DNA of 6,276 bases from Burkholderiales bacterium (GCA_947458895.1 CANHBY010000090.1:1-6276), one strand, 5' to 3'. Counted from the first letter of the stretch, positions 1 to 5,360 are shown. Notes: generated from the sequence alone by a model not told the origin. Numbers and translations are program-made.

Positions 1-1056
1 AAGCCAGTAGGCTACCAGCGTGATTTTCTCGATGCCTACCGCCCCAACGAGACCTGGTATTTGTCTCAGTCGCTGCGCCGCCAATTACACAAAATGGGCC
101 GAACCACGGACGTCGACGAACCTGCGGGCACCCACAGCCGCGCCATTCTCAACCGATTACTGATCGACTTTTCATGGGCATCGAGCCACCTGTAAGGCAA
201 CACCTACTCCCGGCTCGACACGCGCGAGCTCATTGAGCATGGCAAGGCCGCACGGGGTAAGGCTGCCATCGAAACACAGATGATCCTGAATCATAAGACG
301 GCGATCGAGCTGCTGGTCGAAAACATCGACAGTGCGGAGTTCAACCGCTACACCCTCATGAATTTGCACAGCGCTTTGGCGGAAAACTTGCTGCCAAATC
401 CAGCCGATGAGGGGCGTATTCGCCAGCACGCCGTCGATATCGGCAAAAGCGGCTACCGCCCAGTCTCAACACCACAGCAGGTTGAAGAAGCGCTGGATGT
501 GCTTCTGGGCAAGGCTAGCCAAATTGGAGACCCGTTCGAACAGTCCTTCTTCATGATGGTGCACTTGCCTTACCTGCAGCCCTTTGCCGACATCAACAAG
601 CGCACCTCGCGCTTGGCCGCCAATCTGCCGCTGTTCCGTGCGAACCTTTGTCCGCTGACTTTTCTGGGCGTGCCGGAGCAGGCCTACAGCCGGGCCACCC
701 TCGGCGTGTACGAAATGACCCGTGTGGAGCTGCTGCGTGACCTTTACGTCTGGGCTTAGGAACGTTCGACGCAGGAATATCTGGCCATCAAGCAAGACGT
801 GGCAGAGCCCGACCCCCTTCGCTTGGCATGGCGTGATCTCATCAAGCAGATCATCCGCGAAGTCATCACACATCCGGAGCTCGAGCCGCTTCCCTATATT
901 CAGCGGGCCGCGGCAGAGGGTGTTCCCGAGGGCGAAAAATCGGCCCTACAGGCCTTGATTGTCGAAGAACACCGGAGGCTGCACGAAGGGGTGCTGGCGC
1001 GCTACGGTTTACGACCGTCCGATTACGCAGCATGGGAGGCGGTTCATGGTCATTGA
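1..1056 (+). pseudogene. Fic-family protein, 5' truncated by window, broken by two in-frame stops
   Basis: Reading frame 1 gives one continuous Fic-like protein from the left edge to TGA at 1054, interrupted only by TAA at 193-195 and TAG at 757-759. Before the first stop it reads KPVGYQRDFLDAYRPNETWY and later WASSHL; after it, GNTYSRLDTRELIEHGKAA, so the autoinhibitory (S/T)xxxE(G/N) motif would be SSHL-stop-GN. The Fic core follows at 577-612 as QPFADINKRTSR, matching HPFx(D/E)GN(G/K)RxxR except that Gln replaces the catalytic His and Ile replaces Gly. The second stop interrupts LYVWA-stop-ERSTQEYLA, where a Tyr is expected. A helical C-terminal part runs to 1056. Fic domains usually transfer AMP or other phospho-groups to proteins; this subfamily's activity is uncertain. 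Stop-free pieces are 280-759 (ATG, 159 aa, holding the Fic core) and 799-1056 (GTG, 85 aa). No convincing ribosome-binding site precedes either, so I treat both as parts of one decayed gene. The upstream start lies outside the window. Confidence 0.85.
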
Positions 1057-1118
1057 CGAACGCGGGTTCGCTTTGCGCTGAGTCGAGCGAATTTTCGCGT
1101 GCGAAAACCGGTTTTTCG
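1057..1118 (+). repeat. Cluster of overlapping inverted repeats directly after the Fic stop
   Basis: Directly after the TGA lies CGAAC-GCGG-GTTCG (1057-1070). Next come TTTTCGC-GT-GCGAAAA (1092-1107, perfect 7-bp arms) and the perfect palindrome AAAACCGGTTTT (1104-1115), extendable to CGAAAA...TTTTTCG (1102-1118). A further arm pair GCGAA/TTCGC lies at 1087-1098. The structures share arms, so only some can form at once. They may act as a terminator for the Fic gene or be remnants of an insertion. The T-run at 1112-1116 falls inside a palindrome rather than after it, so a classical terminator is not certain. Confidence 0.5.
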
Positions 1119-1136
1119 GGCTGATTTGGTCGGCGT

Positions 1137-1161
1137 GAGCCGTTCCGCCCAGAGCCGTTCC
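1137..1161. repeat. Short tandem repeat, GAGCCGTTCC twice
   Basis: GAGCCGTTCC occurs at 1137-1146 and 1152-1161, a 15-bp period. In frame 3 it would encode EPFRP-EPFQP inside a small open stretch ending with TGA at 1263. No start codon or ribosome-binding site supports translation, so only the repeat itself is claimed. Confidence 0.6.
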
Positions 1162-1258
1162 AGCCGCGTGCTCAACATCCCGACCACCAATGTCCTGTTG
1201 GGTCTGCGTTGGACAGGCTGTTTGTCGAGTTTTCAGAAGAATGTTGGGCGAAAAGCAA

Positions 1259-1269
1259 GACTTGACCCC
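1259..1269 (+). repeat. GACTTGACCCC repeat, copy 1
   Basis: First of three exact copies of GACTTGACCCC within 250 bp. It is preceded by AAGCAA here, whereas copies 2 and 3 share the longer form TTGAGACTTGACCCC. Confidence 0.75.
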
Positions 1270-1292
1270 GTGTCTCACACAGTCACACAGTC

Positions 1293-1312
1293 ATTCCCGC
1301 GCACGCGGGGAT
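1293..1312. repeat. REP-like palindrome, single copy
   Basis: ATTCCCGCG and CGCGGGGAT form a 9-bp stem with one G-T wobble around a two-base centre. GC-rich palindromes with an ATTCCCGCG core are a common type of intergenic REP element in proteobacteria (family knowledge). The sequence also resembles the stem of type I-E CRISPR repeats, but no second copy or spacer is present in the window. Confidence 0.6.
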
Positions 1313-1450
1313 GGCGGCCAGGTGTGGCCGGTGTCAAGGTGGCTTGGCGGCATGTTCAATCTCGATTTTCGGTGTGCTGAAATAAAGCGAAACGGAAGAC
1401 TCGATCCTGCGTTTGGTGAGGGATTAAAGTTTGGGTTGGGGGGTTTATAT

Positions 1451-1465
1451 TTGAGACTTGACCCC
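1451..1465 (+). repeat. TTGAGACTTGACCCC repeat, copy 2
   Basis: This is an exact 15-bp match to 1492-1506. The two copies lie 41 bp apart start to start and bracket the hairpin at 1468-1489. Confidence 0.8.
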
Positions 1466-1467
1466 GA

Positions 1468-1489
1468 CTGTTGTTTGCTAAACGAACAG
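1468..1489. repeat. Hairpin between the two 15-bp direct repeats
   Basis: CTGTT-GTTT-GCT-AAAC-G-AACAG forms a 9-bp stem with one bulged G and a three-base loop. An imperfect hairpin with a bulge, next to short fixed motifs, recalls the substrates of REP-associated Y1 (IS200-like) transposases; that link is inference. Confidence 0.6.
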
Positions 1490-1491
1490 TA

Positions 1492-1506
1492 TTGAGACTT
1501 GACCCC
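1492..1506 (+). repeat. TTGAGACTTGACCCC repeat, copy 3
   Basis: This is the third copy of the motif and is identical over 15 bp to copy 2. Confidence 0.8.
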
Positions 1507-1539
1507 CTCTTTTACGCAGTGCTGGACCTCCGCAGTGCT

Positions 1540-1564
1540 AAAAACGCGACCCGGTCTGACGGGT
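1540..1564 (-). terminator. Possible rho-independent terminator of the vapBC operon
   Basis: Read on the minus strand about 55 bases past the vapC stop, ACCCG-TCAGAC-CGGGT forms a 5-bp stem, followed by CGCG and then TTTTT. The stem is short and the U-tract is four bases away, so this is a weak candidate. A larger imperfect stem using CGGGTTTG and CAAACACCCG just upstream could form instead. Confidence 0.4.
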
Positions 1565-1618
1565 GTTTGTGATCCCGCAGCGGAAGCAAACCCGCCAGGC
1601 CCCAAGGGGGGGGCAGGG

Positions 1619-1999
1619 TCAATGCCGCGTTGGCCGATGAGCCACGCCGAGGCGCGCAGCCAAGCTCGCAAGGCGCTTATCAAGAGTCCAAAACTCAGTG
1701 CCTGGCGACATGAGTGTGGATGCCAGTAGCGCCATATCCACCAATCCACACCCCAGTCCATACAGATTTTCGCGCTCGATGAACTCCATGATCTCAGGCA
1801 AGCTGGCCTGATTGCAGCATTGCAAAAGGCCAAGGTTGTGAAGGGTCTGGACACGGGGTGCCGGAGGCGTTCCGCATGCAATTTCCAGTATCACCATCGG
1901 GTGAGTCAGCACGAGGTCGAGCCCGATGAGGGCAACCAACGCATCATTTCCGTTTCGGAAATGGTCTATCCACACGGACGTATCGACCAGCACACTCAT
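1619..1999 (-). CDS. vapC: VapC toxin, PIN-domain ribonuclease
   Basis: This 126-residue protein is of typical length for VapC. The PIN active-site acidic residues are all in place: D6 in LVDTSVW, E39 in ILEIACG, D88 in [10 protein letters not shown] and D107 in WTLDKRL. VapC toxins are Mg2+-dependent RNases that cut tRNA or rRNA and halt translation until bound by VapB (family knowledge). The ATG start overlaps the vapB TGA as ATGA (1996-1999), indicating translational coupling in a two-gene operon. The gene ends in TGA (1621-1619), and a weak terminator candidate lies downstream. All key residues are intact, so it is probably active. The RNA target cannot be told from sequence. Confidence 0.95.
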   Translation of the reverse strand: MSVLVDTSVWIDHFRNGNDALVALIGLDLVLTHPMVILEIACGTPPAPRVQTLHNLGLLQCCNQASLPEIMEFIERENLYGLGCGLVDMALLASTLMSPGTEFWTLDKRLASLAARLGVAHRPTRH

Positions 2000-2202
2000 T
2001 TCGAGATGGGCCCCTGGCGGCGACGCGGTACATCTTGAATCTCGGGCATCGTGCCGCCCAGAGCAGCCAGACGCTTTGCTGCTTGCACGCGCACAAAGGT
2101 TTTCACAGCTTCTCGAAACAGGTCCGACTTGTCCATGTGGGTGTCAGCCAGTTCCAGGGCCTTTTGGTAGAGGGCATCGTCGATCGTCACAGTGGTGCGC
2201 AT
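1996..2202 (-). CDS. vapB: VapB antitoxin, ribbon-helix-helix type
   Basis: This 68-residue protein begins [20 protein letters not shown], a ribbon-helix-helix DNA-binding fold with the beta strand at about residues 2-7 and helices to about residue 45. The C-terminal tail (residues 48-68, ending in a basic RRR and then GPISK) is expected to wrap the toxin. AAGG at 2211-2214 (minus sense), 8 bases before the ATG, serves as ribosome-binding site. VapB neutralises the VapC encoded directly downstream and, as a dimer or as a VapBC complex, usually represses its own promoter. The inverted repeat at 2231-2256 is a suitable operator. The type with MRTTVTIDD is shared with many VapB-family (DUF2191-like) antitoxins. 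Confidence 0.92.
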   Translation of the reverse strand: MRTTVTIDDALYQKALELADTHMDKSDLFREAVKTFVRVQAAKRLAALGGTMPEIQDVPRRRQGPISK

Positions 2203-2334
2203 AGAGGCTACCTTGTTATCATCAGTTTATATGCGAATTTGCATCAAAAATCGCATCATGGCAAGCTGCTGTTTTTTGACTCGTGCGTTTTGTCGCCGCC
2301 TGCTCGCACGCTATTCCTCGTTACACCGTAGCCC
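2203..2334. promoter_or_regulatory. Divergent intergenic region between vapB and the oxygenase gene
   Basis: These 132 bases must hold promoters for both directions. The leftward vapBC promoter is described separately. For the rightward gene, TTGACT at 2276-2281 could be a -35 box, but no good -10 lies 16-18 bases further on, and no clear Shine-Dalgarno sequence precedes the ATG at 2335. The rightward promoter therefore cannot be assigned. The AT-rich part (2215-2278) contrasts with the GC-rich genes on both sides. Confidence 0.5.
2226..2256 (-). promoter_or_regulatory. vapBC promoter -10 and overlapping dyad operator
   Basis: On the minus strand TATAAA (2231-2226) fits a -10 box, placing the transcript start about 17 bases before the vapB ATG; no clear -35 was found. 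Upstream and abutting it, ATGCGAATTT (2231-2240) and AAAATCGCAT (2247-2256) form an inverted repeat matching at 9 of 10 positions. A second nested dyad, ATGCGAATTTGCAT (2231-2244), matches at 12 of 14. Overlap with the -10 fits autorepression by VapB/VapBC (inference). Confidence 0.55.
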
Positions 2335-4629
2335 ATGGAACCTGAATCAAAACCCACGACACCCATTTTGCAGGCTTTGCAAACCCTGGTCCGCCAACCA
2401 AGAACTGGTAAAACCGTAGCTCTCGAGCCGGGCAGCAATTTCTGCGCGCAAGGCCAGTTGGCGCTGGACGCCGTTGCCGTGACGGTGCGCAACGTGGGTA
2501 CGCTGGACCGCCCTGTCTCACCAGAATCCGCGGCAGCCCTGCACGCGGCCAGCGCTCCCGCGCGCCATGGCTTGCGGGAAGCCACGTTGCTCGACAAGCG
2601 CGTGCGGGACACTGGCGAGATCGACGCCAGCACGTTGGCGCTGGAATGGACCGCCAATACCCTGCCCTCGCTGCAGGCCGATGTCGCGCAGGCTTTGGGG
2701 GTTCTGCACCTGGAAGCGCGGCTGCACAACCTGCTGGTCTACGGCCCAGGCCAGTTCTTCAAGCCGCACCAAGACACAGAAAAGCACCCGGGCATGATCG
2801 CCACGCTGGTGCTGGTGTGGCCCTCGGCGCATATTGGTGGTGAGTTGCGCGTTGGTCACCGCGATACTCAGGTCCACTTCGCATCGCAACATCTGCAGGC
2901 CAGCGCGATCCGCTGGTTCGCTTTCTATGCCGACTGCCAACACGAGGTGGCACCGGTATCCGAAGGCTGGCGGATTGTGCTCACGTTCGATCTGGTCTTG
3001 CCGGCCGAGTCTGCGCGCCCGCATACGCCGGTGCATCCGGCCCTGCTGAATGCGCTGAACAAGCACTTTCATCCCGAGGACGCAGAGCCTTGCCTACAGC
3101 CCTGGGTGCTTCTGCTCGACCATCAATACACCGAACGCGGACTGCGTTGGCGTCTGCTGAAAGGCGAGGACCGCGCGCGGGTGGCGGCGCTTCGCGCGGC
3201 TTGCGAGCCACTGGGGCTGACCATGCACTTGGCGCTGGCAGCAATCCACGAGCAGTGGACTGCTATCGACGCTGGTGGTGGGCGTCGCGGTAGCGCCGCG
3301 GAACCCGACGAACTGATCGACGAAGACATGGTGCTGGACTTTTGGGTCGATGCCGACGACCAGCCGCTGCGTCGAGATGCCTTGCGCCTCACGCCCGCGG
3401 ACACCGTCTGCTTAACGGAAACCGGCGAGAACTTCCTCGTAGACGAAGAATATGAAGGCTACATGGGCAACTACGGTGAGACGCTGGACTATTGGTACCG
3501 CCGTGCCGCGCTGGTGATCCAAACGCCGCTGGCAGCTGAAGTGAGCCGCTTCACGACCGACTTCGACGCGGCGCTGACCGATGCGCTTGCGCTGGCGTGC
3601 GAAGTACGCGGCGACGAGTTGCCGCAGCGCTTGCAGGCTGCGAAAAAGGCGCTTCGCATGCAGTGCCAGACACGAGGTCGCAAGCTGCTGGACTCCTTCG
3701 CGGAATTGGCGACGGCAGTGCCCAATGCGGCGCAAGCCCATGAACTGTGCGAGGGATTTTCGTGGTTCGATCTCGTGCCCAGCGACGCTCTAGCATTGGC
3801 CCACCTGGCTCGTCGATGGGGCTCGCCGTGGATGCAGGAGCTGTTGCAGACCTTGACTGCACGCTCGATGGCCTGGCGCTTCAGTGAGTGGAGCAACAAG
3901 CAGGACAATGGCATCGCACCCTGGCCGCAATCGCTGGCAGACTTCGTTCTCACGGGTGAGGCAGCCGGACTGCAAGCGGCCGTGATCGACGACATCCTGG
4001 ATCAATGCCACGCCGCGCTGATCGCCGCCGACAAGTCGTTCGCTTCCAGCACTCCCGCATCATGCAGCGCCACGCTCGAGCAACGCCTGCGCAGTGTGGG
4101 CGATTTGGCGGCTGCAACGCAGCGATCCACGACGGCCCCACAACGCCAGGCGGCTCTGGTGCATCACGTACAGGCCAACCCTGGCCTCTATCCCTTACGC
4201 CAGCTGCGGCCTCTGCTACAGGCCTGGCCGCCCGAGGCGATCGTATTGCAGCCGGTGCAGGGCTTGCGCACCGCGGTGATTCAAGCATTGCAGCAGGCGC
4301 TCGATGAGCCCGCACCGCCTGTTGGCGACTGCAGCCTGCGCGACATCGAGTGGACCTGCCGGTGCAAAGACTGCCATGAAGTCATCAAATGGGCCGAGTC
4401 GGCCAACGGGCAGCCTCTGGTCCTGGCGATGGCCGAGTCAAGGCGTCGACATGTGCAATCCCGGTTACAGGAAACCGCGATCGCGCTTCACACTGAAACA
4501 GTGAGGCAAGGCTCCCCCCACAAGCTGCTCATACGCAAGCCGACCGACCTGCCAGCCCGCCGGAGTAGCCAGCGACTTGCATGGACTCACGACCTGGCGG
4601 CACTCTTCCTGAACTCTCAACCTGTATGA
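2335..4629 (+). CDS. Large 2-oxoglutarate/Fe(II)-dependent oxygenase family protein with C-terminal Cys cluster
   Basis: A 764-residue protein. Residues about 80-225 form a prolyl-4-hydroxylase-like 2OG-Fe(II) oxygenase domain: H145 and D147 in FKPHQDTEKHPG, distal H203 in ADCQHEV, and R213 in EGWRIVLTFDL, which would bind the 2OG carboxylate. HIGGELRVGH (166-175) is typical of the fold. Such enzymes couple 2OG decarboxylation to hydroxylation of a substrate, often a protein side chain. The remaining ~540 residues have no assigned function. They include an acidic stretch near 325-340, the motif EGYMGNYG followed by WYRRAALVI (374-396), a helical middle, and C675xC677xxC680H681 with H706 downstream, possibly a metal site. 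I recall similar two-part proteins in fungi and scattered bacteria. The ATG is the first start after an in-frame TAG at 2329, but no clear ribosome-binding site precedes it. The gene is divergent from vapBC and stands alone. No signal peptide or membrane segment is seen, so it is probably cytosolic. The substrate is unknown. Confidence 0.85.
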   Translation: MEPESKPTTPILQALQTLVRQPRTGKTVALEPGSNFCAQGQLALDAVAVTVRNVGTLDRPVSPESAAALHAASAPARHGLREATLLDKRVRDTGEIDASTLALEWTANTLPSLQADVAQALGVLHLEARLHNLLVYGPGQFFKPHQDTEKHPGMIATLVLVWPSAHIGGELRVGHRDTQVHFASQHLQASAIRWFAFYADCQHEVAPVSEGWRIVLTFDLVLPAESARPHTPVHPALLNALNKHFHPEDAEPCLQPWVLLLDHQYTERGLRWRLLKGEDRARVAALRAACEPLGLTMHLALAAIHEQWTAIDAGGGRRGSAAEPDELIDEDMVLDFWVDADDQPLRRDALRLTPADTVCLTETGENFLVDEEYEGYMGNYGETLDYWYRRAALVIQTPLAAEVSRFTTDFDAALTDALALACEVRGDELPQRLQAAKKALRMQCQTRGRKLLDSFAELATAVPNAAQAHELCEGFSWFDLVPSDALALAHLARRWGSPWMQELLQTLTARSMAWRFSEWSNKQDNGIAPWPQSLADFVLTGEAAGLQAAVIDDILDQCHAALIAADKSFASSTPASCSATLEQRLRSVGDLAAATQRSTTAPQRQAALVHHVQANPGLYPLRQLRPLLQAWPPEAIVLQPVQGLRTAVIQALQQALDEPAPPVGDCSLRDIEWTCRCKDCHEVIKWAESANGQPLVLAMAESRRRHVQSRLQETAIALHTETVRQGSPHKLLIRKPTDLPARRSSQRLAWTHDLAALFLNSQPV

Positions 4630-4757
4630 CGTCGGTGTTGCAAAACCTCTGAACCCCGCATGAATGCTCGTGTTTTGTAGTGATTGCAACTGGATGGAAC
4701 CCCCAGAAACGGTTCCAATCCATACTCATTCCTGGGAGTTTTTGAGAGCGAAGGACG
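4630..4757. other. Gene-free spacer between the oxygenase gene and the IS fragment
   Basis: Beyond the hairpin at 4691-4722, this stretch shows only a small GCAT-GA-ATGC dyad near 4660-4670 and no convincing terminator for the oxygenase gene. Sequence upstream of the transposase start, including GAAGGA at 4750-4755, may be the leader of the insertion element. Confidence 0.45.
4691..4722. repeat. Hairpin upstream of the transposase fragment
   Basis: TGGATGGAACC (4691-4701) pairs with GGTTCCAATCCA (4711-4722) over 11 bp with one bulged base, around a nine-base loop CCCAGAAAC. No T-run follows on either strand, so it is not an obvious terminator. Its place about 40 bases before the IS5-like start codon suggests it may belong to the left end of that element (inference). 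Confidence 0.6.
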
Positions 4758-4892
4758 ATGGCCACAGACGATTTTTTCCGAGCCCGGCTGGATCATATGA
4801 TTGACCTGGCCATCAGGAGATCATTGGCGTCGAGGCGCTACGGCGAGCGGGCTGGACGACCCAAGTACCCCACCGCCCCACCGTGGCCGTGA
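4758..4892 (+). pseudogene. IS5-type transposase, N-terminal fragment
   Basis: The ATG at 4758 opens MATDDFFRARLDHMIDL (to 4808), which I recognise as the start of a betaproteobacterial IS5-type transposase; those normally continue RHPLAVLA and run several hundred residues. Here similarity stops abruptly after Leu17 and the frame runs on as AIRRSLASRRYGERAGRPKY to TGA at 4890. The catalytic DDE region is absent, so it cannot be functional. AAGGA (4751-4755) lies just before the start. The break at 4808-4809 is most simply a deletion joining the IS to the next gene remnant. Recognition is from memory of the family; no search was run. Confidence 0.65.
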
Positions 4893-5177
4893 ACCCAAAA
4901 AAAGCCGGTATTCAGCATTGAGCCATTCGAGGTTGAGCTGCGCGCTCCCAAGTGCTTCGAGGCGACCCAAAGTGCTCCCCAATCCCCCAGCGCCCCGGCC
5001 CTGCCAACGCTACGTCCCGCTTGGGCCTTGGCAGACATGCTGCTCACCCACGGCCGGGGTCAATGTGGCCTTTGGCCTGACGATATCGAGTGGGACGAGA
5101 TCGGTGAGCAGGACGAGGCAGACTGGCTGGCCGCATGCACTTCTCTCGGCTTGGTGCAGGCACCGATGAAGCCCTGA
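4809..5177 (+). pseudogene. 3' remnant of an unrecognised gene with a one-base frameshift
   Basis: Frame 2 from 4811 reads HQEIIGVEALRRAGWTTQVP and on to AVNPKK. Frame 3 then reads PVFSIEPFEVELRAPKCFEA and later LRPAWALADMLLTHG, GLWPDDIEWDEIGEQDEADW and TSLGLVQAPMKP before TGA at 5175. The two join smoothly if one A is removed from the A7 run at 4897-4903, giving VNPKKPVFSIEPFE. The restored fragment is about 121 residues, with a basic N-terminal half and an acidic, Trp-rich C-terminal half that look like real protein. Its 5' end is lost at the IS junction. I do not recognise the family. A Pro/Ala-rich linker (QSAPQSPSAPALP) separates the halves. Confidence 0.55.
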
Positions 5178-5235
5178 GGTGATGGTGCAGGGGAGGTTGA
5201 GCTTTTCAAAACCCCAGAACCCCAACACCGTGGAT

Positions 5236-5246
5236 GGTCTTTCAAC
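5236..5246 (+). repeat. Direct repeat flanking the phd-vapC module, left copy
   Basis: GGTCTTTCAAC is identical to 6087-6097. Similarity continues for about 15 more bases with small gaps (TGAAAACGGTT here, CTAAAAACCGTAGTT at the right copy). The copies are 851 bp apart and enclose the promoter, antitoxin and toxin genes. Confidence 0.6.
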
Positions 5247-5253
5247 TGAAAAC

Positions 5254-5310
5254 GGTTCTTCAAATTGGGCTCGGTGATTCGCCGGACCCCAAGGTGTACT
5301 GTGAAGAACC
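5254..5310. repeat. 9-bp inverted repeat upstream of the phd-vapC promoter
   Basis: GGTTCTTCA (5254-5262) and TGAAGAACC (5302-5310) are perfect inverted repeats with 39 bases between them. The right arm ends 21 bases before the -35 box of the phd-vapC promoter, so the pair could mark the end of an element or a distant operator. Neither role can be decided from sequence. Confidence 0.5.
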
Positions 5311-5331
5311 CGGCGGCGGGGTAGTTCGTCC

Positions 5332-5360
5332 TTGACAATGCGGGGTACTTGCCTAATGAT
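5332..5360 (+). promoter_or_regulatory. Sigma-70 promoter of phd-vapC
   Basis: A consensus TTGACA (5332-5337) is followed after exactly 17 bases by AATGAT (5355-5360, 4 of 6 matches to TATAAT). This predicts a start near 5367 and a leader of about 26 bases. No strong palindrome is seen between the promoter and the gene, so an operator cannot be assigned with confidence. Confidence 0.65.

Larger units (their letters stand above)
1057..1618. other. 562-bp repeat-rich intergenic region with no supported gene
   Basis: Several open frames of 75-100 codons cross this region on both strands, but their products are low-complexity or Arg/Ser/Pro-rich, none resembles a known family, and none has a good ribosome-binding site. 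The content is mostly repeats: hairpins at 1057-1118, a tandem repeat at 1137-1161, three GACTTGACCCC motifs at 1259, 1455 and 1496, a REP-like palindrome at 1293-1312, a hairpin at 1468-1489, a CGCAGTGCT direct repeat (1515-1523 and 1531-1539), and a possible minus-strand terminator at 1540-1564. I read it as debris of small mobile or REP-type elements between the Fic remnant and the vapBC operon. Confidence 0.6.

Noticed and set aside
1..1056. Stop-codon recoding (TAA and TAG read as amino acids), since the complete genes here all end in TGA
   Set aside because: The expected residues at the two stops differ (Glu and Tyr). TGA preference is normal in GC-rich genomes, and no other gene in the window contains an in-frame TAA or TAG.
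280..1056. Two separate genes, 280-759 and 799-1056
   Set aside because: Both are in the same frame, continue one Fic-family protein through the TAG, and neither has a convincing ribosome-binding site.
1290..1314. CRISPR array
   Set aside because: Only one repeat-like unit is present, with no regular spacing and no cas genes.
1291..1881. Minus-strand open frame of 196 codons
   Set aside because: It overlaps vapC in another frame, its product resembles no family, and the PIN-domain frame is clearly the real one.
2256..3404. Several long minus-strand open frames opposite the oxygenase gene
   Set aside because: They are GC-driven antisense frames with Arg/Ala-rich products and no recognisable motifs.
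4897..4904. Programmed -1 frameshift at the slippery heptamer AAAAAAG, as used by some IS elements
   Set aside because: A -1 shift there would move from frame 3 to frame 2, but the coherent protein needs the opposite change, frame 2 to frame 3.
4801..5169. Plus-strand open frame of 122 codons
   Set aside because: It is a Ser/Arg/Pro-rich shadow in frame 1 across the remnant gene, whose coherent protein lies in frames 2 and 3.
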